DNA of 64,000 bases from Burkholderia glumae LMG 2196 = ATCC 33617 (GTDB taxonomy: Bacteria > Pseudomonadota > Gammaproteobacteria > Burkholderiales > Burkholderiaceae): contig NZ_CP009435.1 of assembly GCF_000960995.1 (NCBI RefSeq), forward strand, positions 2,480,001 through 2,544,000, read 5' to 3'. Shown one piece after another: positions 1 to 7,799 of the stretch. Every line of letters starts with the position of its first letter. Position 1 is the stretch's first letter. Below the pieces are notes generated by a model, which ran no database searches, was not told where the DNA came from, and worked only from the letters and a program-made list of their open reading frames with translations. The translations under genes were made by a program, and so were the position numbers.

Positions 1-1
1 G

Positions 2-490
2 GCCGCGGCCGACGCGGCACGGGCCGCCGGCGAAGTGCCGGTGGGCGCCGTGCTGGTGCGCGGCGACCAGGTAATCGCGCGCGGCTTCAACCATCCCATC
101 AGCGGCCACGATCCGTCCGCGCATGCCGAAATGGCCGCTCTGCGCGAGGCCGCGCACACGCTCGGCAACTATCGCCTGCCCGGCTGCGAGCTCTACGTCA
201 CGCTCGAACCATGCCTGATGTGCTCCGGTGCGATCATGCACGCGCGTATCGCGCGCGTGGTGTACGGCGCGGCGGATCCGAAAACGGGCGCCTGCGGTAG
301 TGTGGTCGACGCCTTCGCGAATCCGCAGCTGAACCACCACACGAGCGTGACGGGCGGGGTGCTGGCCGACGAGTGCGGCCACACGCTGCGTGCGTTCTTC
401 GCCGAACGCCGCCGTGCCGCCCGCGAGGCACGGCGCGCGCGCGCCGCGTCCGCCGGAGCGTGCGATTCGGCCGCGCCCGGCGCCGACTGA
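2..490 (+). CDS. tadA: tRNA adenosine(34) deaminase TadA (5' end cut by window edge)
   Basis: Zinc-dependent deaminase that converts A34 to inosine in the tRNA-Arg(ACG) anticodon. The open frame runs in from base 2 with no start codon in view. Codons before the GTG at 35 still read as TadA-like sequence ending in GEVPVGAVLV, so that GTG is internal and the gene begins outside the window. The cytidine-deaminase fold signature is complete: HAE (zinc His and proton-shuttle Glu) near base 122, and PCLMC carrying the two zinc cysteines near base 210. The C-terminus is Arg/Ala-rich low-complexity sequence. ldcA follows on the same strand after about 70 bp, so co-transcription is possible. Identification is firm; only the 5' extent is unknown. 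Confidence 0.95.
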   Translation, partial: AAADAARAAGEVPVGAVLVRGDQVIARGFNHPISGHDPSAHAEMAALREAAHTLGNYRLPGCELYVTLEPCLMCSGAIMHARIARVVYGAADPKTGACGSVVDAFANPQLNHHTSVTGGVLADECGHTLRAFFAERRRAAREARRARAASAGACDSAAPGAD

Positions 491-560
491 ACCAGTCGCG
501 GTGGCGCGGCTCTAATCGGGCAATCCCAGCCGGGCCAGTCCCTTTTTTCTCCGCGAGCCG

Positions 561-1502
561 ATGACGAATCCCTCCTCCCTGCCACGCACGATCCGTCTGC
601 TGGCCCCCTCCGGTTACCCGCATGATCCGCTCGCGGTGCAGCGCGCGCTCGAGCGCCTCAGCAACGCGCAGCACGTGCTGCAAAACCTGATCGCCGTCGA
701 GCGGCGCTACCTGCGGTTCGCCGGCACCGACGGCGAACGCGCCGCCGACCTGAACCATCTCGCCGATCCGTCGCAGCCGCTGCCCGACATCGGGCTCGCG
801 GTGCGCGGCGGCTACGGCGCCGTGCGCATCCTGCACGGGCTCGACTATCGCGGGCTCGAGCGCCGCCTGCGCGATCAGCCGGTTGCGCTGTGCGGCCACA
901 GCGATTTCACCGCGATCCAGCTCGCGCTGCTCGCGAAGTCGCGCGTGAAGACCTTCGGCGGCCCGATGCTGTCGGCCGATTTCGGCGCCGAAACGCCGAG
1001 CGAATTCACCATGACGCAGTTCTGGACGACGCTCACGCAGCCGTCCGCGACGATCGTGGCCGAGGTGCCGCAGCAGCAGTCGGCGGACGTGGCGGGCACG
1101 CTCTGGGGCGGCAACCTCGCGATCCTCGCCTCGCTGGTCGGCACACCGTACATGCCGCAGATCGAGGGCGGCATCCTGTTCATCGAGGACGTCAACGAGC
1201 AGCCGTTCCGCATCGAGCGGATGATCTATACGCTGCATTTCGCCGGCATCCTCGCGCGCCAGCAGGCGCTGGTGCTGGGCCAGTTCACCGGCGCGCGCGC
1301 GTTCGACTACGACAACGGCTACGATCTGCAGGCCGTGATCGACCAGATGCGCGAGGTGATCGGCATCCCGATCATCACCGGCCTGCAGTTCGGCCATGTG
1401 CCGGACCTGCTGACGCTGCCGGTGGGCGGCCAGGCGCGGCTCGTCGCGAACCAACACGGTTTCCGCCTGAGCGTCTCGGACTATCCGGTGCTGGGCGGCT
1501 GA
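561..1502 (+). CDS. ldcA: muramoyltetrapeptide (L,D-) carboxypeptidase, peptidase family S66
   Basis: Peptidoglycan-recycling enzyme that removes the terminal D-Ala from murein tetrapeptides in the cytoplasm. The 313-aa length is normal for LdcA. The S66 catalytic triad can be placed: nucleophile Ser114 in GHSDFTAIQ, Glu209 in ILFIEDVNE and His279 in GLQFGHVPD. The N-terminal RLLAPSGYP and the YGAVRIL segment are also typical. No signal peptide is visible. The ATG at 561 is the first start consistent with the family N-terminus. A strong terminator follows 27 bp after the stop. MccF-type immunity proteins share the fold, but the housekeeping context beside tadA favours LdcA. Confidence 0.9.
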   Translation: MTNPSSLPRTIRLLAPSGYPHDPLAVQRALERLSNAQHVLQNLIAVERRYLRFAGTDGERAADLNHLADPSQPLPDIGLAVRGGYGAVRILHGLDYRGLERRLRDQPVALCGHSDFTAIQLALLAKSRVKTFGGPMLSADFGAETPSEFTMTQFWTTLTQPSATIVAEVPQQQSADVAGTLWGGNLAILASLVGTPYMPQIEGGILFIEDVNEQPFRIERMIYTLHFAGILARQQALVLGQFTGARAFDYDNGYDLQAVIDQMREVIGIPIITGLQFGHVPDLLTLPVGGQARLVANQHGFRLSVSDYPVLGG

Positions 1503-1528
1503 GGTTCTGGCCGACGGGCGCGAAACGA

Positions 1529-1550
1529 GGCGGGCGACCGCCTTTTTTTT
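1529..1550 (+). terminator. Rho-independent terminator after ldcA
   Basis: Perfect 5-bp stem GGCGG/CCGCC around a GCGA tetraloop, followed directly by eight T. It ends the tadA-ldcA transcript. Confidence 0.9.
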
Positions 1551-1624
1551 CATCCACATAAGCAACTAACGGTCTGACATCGCGGGCCCCTCCGAATGGC
1601 TGGCCGCACCAAGCCGATGCTTAA

Positions 1625-1636
1625 ATTGTTGACAAA
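1625..1636. promoter_or_regulatory. operator-like box 1 (ATTGTTGACAAA)
   Basis: Inverted repeat ATTGT-TG-ACAAa with one mismatch in the outer pair. The same 11 bases recur at 1767. TTGT-N2-ACAA dyads are a usual target shape for GntR/FCD repressors, and the next gene is such a regulator. Confidence 0.45.
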
Positions 1637-1766
1637 AATAATGCCTGATTTCGACGCGATGGCGTGAGCAGACTGGATTTCAGCGCGATCCATCGCCGCT
1701 TGACCGGCGTCTGCACCTCATGAGAGCCGAAACATGCCCGATTGCGGTGCAATGATAGTGATGGAA

Positions 1767-1778
1767 ATTGTTGACAAT
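1767..1778. promoter_or_regulatory. operator-like box 2 (ATTGTTGACAAT)
   Basis: Perfect 5-bp dyad ATTGT-TG-ACAAT, 35 bp before the GntR start codon and 142 bp from box 1. The position suits autoregulation of the GntR gene and control of the transporter/racemase genes behind it. Binding itself is inferred. Confidence 0.5.
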
Positions 1779-1813
1779 GTTTATGTCCACTCTAGGATGC
1801 TGAACATAACGAG

Positions 1814-2518
1814 ATGACGAACATGATGAAGAAGGCAACCGCCGCACCCGTGAGTGCGGCGGAGGCGATCGCCGAGCGCATCCGCGCGGCGATTCTCGAG
1901 CACCGGCTCGCGCCGGGCGCGAAGCTGACCGAAGCGCAGCTCTGTGACGTGTTCGGCGTGAAGCGCGGCACGATCCGGCAGGCGCTCGCGCTGCTCGCGA
2001 CCGACCGGCTCGTCGATCTGGAGCCGAACCGCGGCGCGTTCGTGGCGAGCCCGACGCTGCAGGACGTCCACGAGGTGTTCGAGATGCGGCGCATCATCGA
2101 GCAGGCGGTGGTCGAGCGCCTCGCGGCGGGGCCGGGCGGCAAGCGCCTGCGCGGCGTGATGACGATCGTCGAACGCGAGCGCGGCGCGTTCGAGCGGCGC
2201 GATTTCGCGGCCTGCGTGCGTCTGTCGGGCGAGTTCCACACGGCGCTCGCCGCGCTGACCGGCAATACCGTGCTGTGCGATTGCCTGAACGGGCTGGTCG
2301 CGCGCTCGACGCTGATGTCCTCGCTCTACGAATCGCACGGCCGCGGTTCCTGCTCGTTCGACGAGCACGCGCTGATCGCGGCGGCGCTGGAGGCGGGCGA
2401 CGGGCGCGAGGCCGCGCAGCGGATGGCGCATCACCTGCAACAGGTGGAACTGAGAATGCTGGACCGGCCCGCACAGGGCACGGTCGACCTGCGCGACGTG
2501 TTCGGCGGCACGGGCTGA
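1814..2518 (+). CDS. GntR-family transcriptional regulator, FCD (FadR-C) type
   Basis: DNA-binding regulator of 234 aa. The N-terminal winged helix (about residues 10-75) contains LTEAQLCDVFGVKRGTIRQA, the GntR helix-turn-helix. The C-terminal part (about 80-220) is an all-helical FCD ligand domain with FEMRRIIEQAVVERL and a metal-type His in GEFHTAL. The start at 1814 follows a weak AACGAG; a nearby in-frame ATG ATG at 1823 could also serve. It heads the ureide cluster and lies directly upstream of the NCS1 transporter on the same strand. It is probably a repressor released by a purine-breakdown intermediate; the ligand cannot be read from the sequence. The two TTGT-N2-ACAA boxes upstream are candidate sites. 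Confidence 0.85.
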   Translation: MTNMMKKATAAPVSAAEAIAERIRAAILEHRLAPGAKLTEAQLCDVFGVKRGTIRQALALLATDRLVDLEPNRGAFVASPTLQDVHEVFEMRRIIEQAVVERLAAGPGGKRLRGVMTIVERERGAFERRDFAACVRLSGEFHTALAALTGNTVLCDCLNGLVARSTLMSSLYESHGRGSCSFDEHALIAAALEAGDGREAAQRMAHHLQQVELRMLDRPAQGTVDLRDVFGGTG

Positions 2519-2669
2519 CGTCCCGTGCGCCGCGCCCGCGCCGACCGGACGGATTGACCGGATGCTGGCGGCAGCCTCGCGCTGCCGCAGGCGGGCGCGG
2601 CCCCACACGAGGCGGGCCGCGGTTTCAACGACGATCGCGCGGCCCGACCGCGGCAGGCAAGGAGATGTC

Positions 2670-4178
2670 ATGGCTCAGTTCAGCATTGCGCCGGAAAGCC
2701 CCCCCTATCATCCGGACTCCACGAACCGTGCGGACCCTGGCCCGGGTTCGCCGGGCCGCTACAGCGAGCGGCTCTACAACGACGATCTCGCGCCGCTCGA
2801 GCGGCAGGGCTGGGGCGCCTATAACATCTTCGCGTTCTGGATGTCGGACGTCCACAGCGTGGGCGGCTACGTGTTCGCGGGCAGCCTGTTCGCACTCGGC
2901 CTGACGAGCTGGCAGGTGCTGGTGTCGCTGCTGGTCGGGATCACCATCGTCAACCTGCTCTGCAACCTGATCGCCAAGCCGAGCCAGCAGTTGGGCGTGC
3001 CGTATCCGGTGGCCTGCCGCGCCACCTTCGGCGTACTCGGCGCGAACGTGCCGGCCGTGATCCGCGGGCTGATCGCCGTGGCCTGGTACGGCATCCAGAC
3101 CTATCTGGCCTCGAGCGCGCTGGTGGTGGTGGTGCTGAAGTTCGTGCCGCAGTGGATGCCCTACGCGGATGTTCATCAGCACGGCCTGCTCGGGCTGTCC
3201 GCGCTCGGCTGGGCCGGCTTCATGCTGCTCTGGGTGCTGCAGGCGCTGGTGTTCTGGAACGGCATGGAGACCATCAAGAAGTTCATCGACTTCGCGGGGC
3301 CGGCCGTCTACGTGGTGATGTTCGCGCTGGCCGGCTACATGGTCTGGCGCGCCGGCTGGCGCAACATCGGCATCAACCTGGGCGGCGTGCGCTACCACGG
3401 TGCCGAGGCGATCCCGGTGATGCTCACGGCGATCGCGCTGGTGGTCTCGTACTTCTCCGGGCCGATGCTCAATTTCGGCGATTTCTCGCGCTACTGCGGC
3501 AGCTTCGGCGCGGTGAAGCGCGGCAATTTCTGGGGCCTGCCGGTCAATTTCCTGGCGTTCTCGCTGGTCACCGTGATCACCACGGCCGCCACGCTGCCGG
3601 TGTTCGGCGAACTGCTGACCGACCCGGTCGCCACCGTCGGACGCATCGATCATCCGACCGCCGTGATCCTCGGCGCGCTGACCTTCACGGTCGCCACCAT
3701 CGGCATCAACATCGTCGCGAACTTCGTGTCGCCCGCCTTCGATTTCTCCAACGTCGCGCCGCGGCGCATCAGCTGGCGCGCGGGCGGCATGCTGGCCGCG
3801 GTCGCCTCGGTGTTCATCACGCCCTGGAACCTGTTCAACAATCCGGCGGTGATCCACTATACGCTCGACGTGCTCGGCAGCTTCATCGGGCCGCTGTACG
3901 GCGTGCTGATCGTCGATTTCTACCTGATCAAGCGCGGCCGGCTGCTGCGCGACGAGCTCTACACGCTGTCGGAGACGGGCGCCTACTGGTATCGCGGCGG
4001 CGTGAACCGGCGCGCGGTGCTGGCGCTGCTGCCGGCCGCCGCGCTGGCGCTGCTGCCGGCCGCCGCGCTGGCCGTGGCCTGCGTGATGGTGCCGGCGCTG
4101 GCCGGCCTCGCGAACTTCTCGTGGTTCGTCGGCGCGCTGCTGGGCGGCCTGTTCTATCGGATCATGGCGCGGCACTGA
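2670..4178 (+). CDS. NCS1-family nucleobase/allantoin:cation symporter
   Basis: Inner-membrane permease of the NCS1 family (PucI/Mhp1/FurA relatives), likely importing allantoin or a related purine/ureide. The 502-aa product has about 12 hydrophobic segments. The N-terminus carries the family-like NDDLAPLERQGWGAYNIFAFWMSD block and TM1. Later family features are GVPYPVACRATFGVLGANVPA and NFGDFSRYCGSFGAVKRGNFWGLP. The ATG at 2670 is chosen over upstream in-frame codons because AAGGAG sits eight bases before it and translation upstream gives Arg-rich sequence. The last TM region contains an exact 24-bp tandem duplication (4023-4070) giving LPAAALA twice. The racemase follows 14 bp downstream, indicating an operon. 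Substrate is inferred from neighbours. Confidence 0.88.
   Translation: MAQFSIAPESPPYHPDSTNRADPGPGSPGRYSERLYNDDLAPLERQGWGAYNIFAFWMSDVHSVGGYVFAGSLFALGLTSWQVLVSLLVGITIVNLLCNLIAKPSQQLGVPYPVACRATFGVLGANVPAVIRGLIAVAWYGIQTYLASSALVVVVLKFVPQWMPYADVHQHGLLGLSALGWAGFMLLWVLQALVFWNGMETIKKFIDFAGPAVYVVMFALAGYMVWRAGWRNIGINLGGVRYHGAEAIPVMLTAIALVVSYFSGPMLNFGDFSRYCGSFGAVKRGNFWGLPVNFLAFSLVTVITTAATLPVFGELLTDPVATVGRIDHPTAVILGALTFTVATIGINIVANFVSPAFDFSNVAPRRISWRAGGMLAAVASVFITPWNLFNNPAVIHYTLDVLGSFIGPLYGVLIVDFYLIKRGRLLRDELYTLSETGAYWYRGGVNRRAVLALLPAAALALLPAAALAVACVMVPALAGLANFSWFVGALLGGLFYRIMARH
4023..4070 (+). repeat. 24-bp tandem duplication inside the NCS1 transporter gene
   Basis: Two exact adjacent copies of a 24-bp unit beginning GCGCTGCTGCCGGCCGCC. 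The repeat keeps frame and adds eight residues to a C-terminal membrane helix. Confidence 0.9.
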
Positions 4179-4192
4179 ACCAGGACGACCAC

Positions 4193-5041
4193 ATGAAGAT
4201 CAAGCTGATCAACCCGAACACCACGCAGCGCATGACCGAGGCGATGGGGCGCTGCGCGCGCGAGACGGTGAACGCCGGCACCGTGGTGGTGGCGGTGAGC
4301 CCGCCTTCGGGGCCGCCCTCGATCGAGAGCCACTACGACGACGCGCTCGCCGTGCCGGGGCTGCTCGCCGAGATCGCCGCCGGCGAGCGCGACGGCTTCG
4401 ACGGCTACGTGATCGCCTGCTTCGGCGACCCCGGCCTCTACGCCGCGCGCGAGCTCGCGCGCGGCCCGGTGATCGGCATCGCCGAGGCGGCGATGCATGC
4501 GGCGAGCGTGCTCGCGCCCGGCTTCTCGGTGGTGACGACGCTAGCGCGCACGCGCGGCCTGGCCTGGCACCTGGCCGAGCGCTACGGCATGCGCCGCTTC
4601 TGCCGCAACGTGCGGGCCACCGACGTGCCGGTGCTGGAGCTCGACCGGCCCGGCTCGCCGGCGCGGGGCCGGATCGTCGACGAGTGCCGCCGCGCACTCG
4701 ACGAGGACGGCGCCGAGGCGATCGTGCTCGGCTGCGCGGGGATGGTCGAATTCGCGCGCGAGATCGAGCAGGCGATCGGCGCGCCGGTGGTGGAGGGCGT
4801 GACCGCGGCCGTCAAGTGGGTGGAGGCGCTGGCCGCGCTGCGGCTTGCCACGGCCAAGCGCGGCGACTACGCGCGGCCGCTCGCGAAACGCTACGACGGC
4901 CAGCTCGCGCACTTCAGCCCCGGCGCCGACGGCCTGCCGGGCGGCGCGGCGGGAACCGGCCCGGCCGCGAACGCCCAGGCGATCGCGAACGCCGGCGGCA
5001 CCAGCCCGGCCCTGCCGCCGGTACATATACATCCGGTGTGA
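4193..5041 (+). CDS. Asp/Glu/hydantoin racemase-family protein, probable allantoin racemase
   Basis: Cytoplasmic cofactor-independent racemase of the hydantoin/allantoin racemase (HyuE/HpxA) type. It opens with IKLINPNTTQRMTE, the family signature. The two catalytic cysteines are in place: Cys76 in ACFGDPGL and Cys181 in LGCAGM. The start at 4193 lies 14 bp after the transporter stop with a short GGACGACC before it. Length is 282 aa, of which the last 40 or so are Gly/Ala/Pro-rich and look like an unstructured tail beyond the usual 240-250 aa. Lying between an ureide-type transporter and allantoinase, it would interconvert allantoin enantiomers for a stereospecific allantoinase. Hydantoin racemase activity is the alternative. 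Confidence 0.85.
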   Translation: MKIKLINPNTTQRMTEAMGRCARETVNAGTVVVAVSPPSGPPSIESHYDDALAVPGLLAEIAAGERDGFDGYVIACFGDPGLYAARELARGPVIGIAEAAMHAASVLAPGFSVVTTLARTRGLAWHLAERYGMRRFCRNVRATDVPVLELDRPGSPARGRIVDECRRALDEDGAEAIVLGCAGMVEFAREIEQAIGAPVVEGVTAAVKWVEALAALRLATAKRGDYARPLAKRYDGQLAHFSPGADGLPGGAAGTGPAANAQAIANAGGTSPALPPVHIHPV

Positions 5042-5102
5042 CACGCACTATCGGCCCGGCTGTATGGGCGCCCCGAACCCTTTTCGCTACACTGGCCCAA
5101 GC

Positions 5103-5163
5103 CTCGCATCGGCGCCGCCCCGCGCGCCGCCTGCGTCACCGCCGCCGGCGGCGCCGATGCGAG
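5103..5163. repeat. perfect 17-bp inverted repeat with 27-nt loop
   Basis: Left arm CTCGCATCGGCGCCGCC at 5103-5119 and its exact complement at 5147-5163. It lies between the racemase and puuE, ending 35 bp before the puuE ATG. It has no T-tract, so it is not a standard terminator. A leader hairpin or binding site is possible. Confidence 0.8.
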
Positions 5164-5197
5164 CCCGATCGACACGGGTTTCTCTTCGTATCCAGCC

Positions 5198-6151
5198 ATG
5201 TCCCACGATTCCCACTATCCGCGCGACCTGATCGGCTACGGCCGGCATCCGGTGCAGGCGAACTGGCCGGGCCGCGCGCGCGTCGCCGTGCAGTTCGTGC
5301 TCAATTACGAGGAGGGCGGCGAGAACTGCGTGCTGCACGGCGATCCGGCCTCCGAGCAGTTCCTGTCCGAGATCGTCGGCGCGGCGGCCTATCCGGCGCG
5401 CCACATGAGCATGGAGTCGATCTACGAATACGGCTCGCGCGCGGGCGTCTGGCGCATCCTGCGCGAGTTCGAGAGACGTGCGCTGCCGCTCACCGTATTC
5501 GGCGTCGGCATGGCGATCGAGCGGCATCCCGAGCTCGCGCGCGCGTTCGTCGAGCTGGGCCACGAGATCGCCTGCCACGGCTGGCGCTGGATTCATTATC
5601 AGGACGCCACTCCCGAGCGCGAGGCGGAGCACATGCGGCTCGGCATGGCGGCGATCGAGCGCGTCACGGGCGTGCGGCCGCTCGGCTGGTACACGGGGCG
5701 CGACAGCCCGAACACGCACCGGCTCGTGGCCGAATACGGCGGCTTCCTGTACGACTCCGACTACTACGGCGACGACCTGCCGTTCTGGATGGAGGTTCCC
5801 GTCACGGGCGGCGCGAGCGTGCCGCAGCTGATCGTGCCGTATACGCTCGACACCAACGACATGCGCTTCGCGACGCCGCAGGGCTTCAACACCGCCGATC
5901 ATTTCTTCCAGTACCTGCGCGACGCGTTCGACGTGCTCTACGAGGAGGGCGACGAGGCGCCGAAGATGCTGTCGATCGGCATGCATTGCCGGCTGCTCGG
6001 CCGGCCGGGGCGATTCCGCGCGCTGCAGCGCTTCCTCGACCATATCGAGCGGCACGACCGCGTCTGGGTCACGCGCCGCGTCGACATCGCGCGCCACTGG
6101 CGCGAGCACCATCCGTATGCCAGCAGCCACCAAGGCGAAGGAGCGGCATGA
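5198..6151 (+). CDS. puuE: allantoinase PuuE (polysaccharide-deacetylase fold)
   Basis: Metal-independent allantoinase that hydrolyses allantoin to allantoate. The 317-aa protein begins with YPRDLIGYGRHPVQANWPG, then VAVQFVLNYEEGGENCVLHGD, both diagnostic of PuuE rather than of the zinc amidohydrolase AllB. The NodB-type deacetylase core follows, with GHEIACHGWRWIHYQ and YTGRDSPNTHRLVAEYGGFLYDSDYYGDDLPFW read in consecutive pieces. The ATG at 5198 matches the family start. Its stop overlaps the uraD start (ATGA), so the two are translationally coupled. The previous gene is 156 bp away with an inverted repeat between, so a separate promoter is likely. Confidence 0.95.
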   Translation: MSHDSHYPRDLIGYGRHPVQANWPGRARVAVQFVLNYEEGGENCVLHGDPASEQFLSEIVGAAAYPARHMSMESIYEYGSRAGVWRILREFERRALPLTVFGVGMAIERHPELARAFVELGHEIACHGWRWIHYQDATPEREAEHMRLGMAAIERVTGVRPLGWYTGRDSPNTHRLVAEYGGFLYDSDYYGDDLPFWMEVPVTGGASVPQLIVPYTLDTNDMRFATPQGFNTADHFFQYLRDAFDVLYEEGDEAPKMLSIGMHCRLLGRPGRFRALQRFLDHIERHDRVWVTRRVDIARHWREHHPYASSHQGEGAA

Positions 6152-6669
6152 AGGCGATGCACTACACGTTGGCGGAACTGAACGGGATGGCGGCCGAGGC
6201 CTTCGTCGCCGCGCTGTCGGGCATCTTCGAGCATTCGCCGTGGGTCGCCGAGGCGGCCGCGGCCGGGCGCCCCTATGCAAGCGTTGACGCGCTGCACACG
6301 GCGATGTGCGGGATCGTTGAGCAGGCCGGCGAGGCGCGCCGGCTCGCGCTCGTGAACGCCCACCCGGAGCTGGCCGGCAAGGCCGCCGTGCGCGGCGAGC
6401 TGACCGCCGAATCGACGCGCGAGCAGAGCGGTGCCGGGCTCGACCAGTGCTCGCAGGCCGAGTTCGACCGGCTGCAGCAGCTCAATCTCGCCTATCGCGA
6501 CAGGTTCGGTTTCCCGTTCATCCTCGCCGTGCGCGGCTACGACCGGCACGGCATCATCGCGAACTTCGAGTCGCGTCTGGCCAATACGCGCGAGGCGGAA
6601 CTGCGCGCGAGCCTGGCGCAGATCTACCGGATCGCGCGCTTCCGGCTCGACGACCTGATCGGCGCCTGA
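6148..6669 (+). CDS. uraD: 2-oxo-4-hydroxy-4-carboxy-5-ureidoimidazoline (OHCU) decarboxylase
   Basis: Third enzyme of urate oxidation; it decarboxylates OHCU stereospecifically to (S)-allantoin. Length is 173 aa, normal for UraD. The active-site His72 is in NAHPELAGKAA, and the STREQSGAGLDQ segment supplies the conserved Ser and Glu. The C-terminus has EFDRLQQLNLAYRDRFGFPF and an FILAVRG motif typical of the family. The start at 6148 overlaps the puuE stop by four bases (ATGA), and GGAG at 6140-6143 is the ribosome-binding site. An ATG three codons later is possible. The product feeds puuE directly upstream. Confidence 0.95.
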   Translation: MKAMHYTLAELNGMAAEAFVAALSGIFEHSPWVAEAAAAGRPYASVDALHTAMCGIVEQAGEARRLALVNAHPELAGKAAVRGELTAESTREQSGAGLDQCSQAEFDRLQQLNLAYRDRFGFPFILAVRGYDRHGIIANFESRLANTREAELRASLAQIYRIARFRLDDLIGA

Positions 6670-6785
6670 GCGGCGCTTCACCACGGCGCGCGACGGCCGC
6701 CTTTTCGCGCCGCCCCGGCGCCCGCCGGGTCCGCGCGAGCGCGGGCCCGGCACTTTCCACGAACCGAGAACACAAGGACCCCATC

Positions 6786-7799
6786 ATGGCCATTCCGCTG
6801 CTCGACCCCAACGCTCCCGAATTCACGCGCCGCTATGTGAATCTCGCCGATCCGCGTCTCGGGGCGCAGGCGCTCGAGGCGAGCGACGATTTCTTCGCGC
6901 CGAAGGAGCGCATGCTGAATCCGGAGCCGGCGGTGTTCATCCCTGGCAAGTACGATGACCACGGCAAATGGATGGACGGCTGGGAAACGCGCCGCAAGCG
7001 CACCGCCGGCTACGACTGGTGCGTGGTCAAGCTCGCGCGGCCCGGCGTGATCAAGGGGCTCGACCTCGACACCAGCCACTTCACCGGCAATTTCCCGCCG
7101 GCCGCCTCGGTCGAGGCCTGTCGGGCGGCCGAGGGCGCGCCGAACCAGGACACGCGCTGGGTCGAGATCGTGCCCTCGACCACCCTGCAGGGCAATCAGC
7201 ACCACTATGTCGAGGTGGCCGACGCCGCGCCCTACACGCACCTGCGCATCAACATCTATCCGGACGGCGGCATCGCGCGGCTGCGTGTATACGGGCAGCC
7301 GCAGCTCGACTGGAGCGGCGCGGCGCGCGACGAGCTGTTCGATCTGGCCGCGATGGAGAACGGCGGCTATCTGGTGGCCGCCAACAACCAGCATTTCGGC
7401 CTCGCCTCGACGATCCTGCTGCCGGGCCGCGGCGTGAACATGGGCGACGGCTGGGAGACGCGGCGCCGCCGCGAGCCCGGCAACGACTGGGCGATCGTGG
7501 CGCTCGCGCGGCCCGGCGTGATCCGCAGGATCGAGGTCGACACGGCCCACTTCAAGGGCAACTATCCGGACCGCTGCTCGATCCAGGCCGCGTATGTGAA
7601 GGGCGGCACCGACAGCTCGCTGGTCACGCAGGCGATGTTCTGGCCCGAGCTGCTCGGCGAGCAGAAGCTGCAAATGGACAAGCAGCATCATTTCGAGGCG
7701 GAGCTGGCCGCGCTTGGCCCCGTCACGCACGTGCGGCTCAACATCATCCCGGACGGCGGCGTGTCGCGTCTGCGCCTCTGGGGCACGCTCGCCCAATGA
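6786..7799 (+). CDS. alc: allantoicase
   Basis: Hydrolyses allantoate to ureidoglycolate and urea. The 337-aa protein shows the two internally related jelly-roll domains of allantoicase. Domain 1 has DGWETRRKR, YDWCVVKLARPGVIKGLDLDTSHFTGNFPP, and domain 2 repeats the pattern as DGWETRRRREPGNDWAIVALARPG and DTAHFKGNYPDRC. Each ends in a THLRINIYPDGG or THVRLNIIPDGG block. The start at 6786 is supported by AAGGA eleven bases upstream and the family start MAIPLLDPNAPEFTRRY. The stop overlaps the allA start (ATGA). There is a 116-bp gap after uraD. Confidence 0.96.
   Translation: MAIPLLDPNAPEFTRRYVNLADPRLGAQALEASDDFFAPKERMLNPEPAVFIPGKYDDHGKWMDGWETRRKRTAGYDWCVVKLARPGVIKGLDLDTSHFTGNFPPAASVEACRAAEGAPNQDTRWVEIVPSTTLQGNQHHYVEVADAAPYTHLRINIYPDGGIARLRVYGQPQLDWSGAARDELFDLAAMENGGYLVAANNQHFGLASTILLPGRGVNMGDGWETRRRREPGNDWAIVALARPGVIRRIEVDTAHFKGNYPDRCSIQAAYVKGGTDSSLVTQAMFWPELLGEQKLQMDKQHHFEAELAALGPVTHVRLNIIPDGGVSRLRLWGTLAQ

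Larger units (their letters stand above)
1503..1813. other. intergenic region between ldcA and the GntR regulator
   Basis: Holds the ldcA terminator at 1529-1550 and two operator-like ATTGTTGACAA boxes, and must contain the promoter of the GntR gene. It is noticeably more AT-rich than its surroundings from about 1615 to 1650 and from 1740 to 1810. No ORF of interest. Confidence 0.7.

Noticed and set aside
35..37. GTG at 35 as the true tadA start
   Set aside because: In-frame sequence before it already matches the N-terminal part of the TadA domain, so the gene starts outside the window.
2625..4175. 516-codon minus-strand frame opposite the NCS1 transporter
   Set aside because: Antisense shadow of a high-GC gene: Arg/His/Gln-rich with no family resemblance, and the plus strand is a clear transporter.
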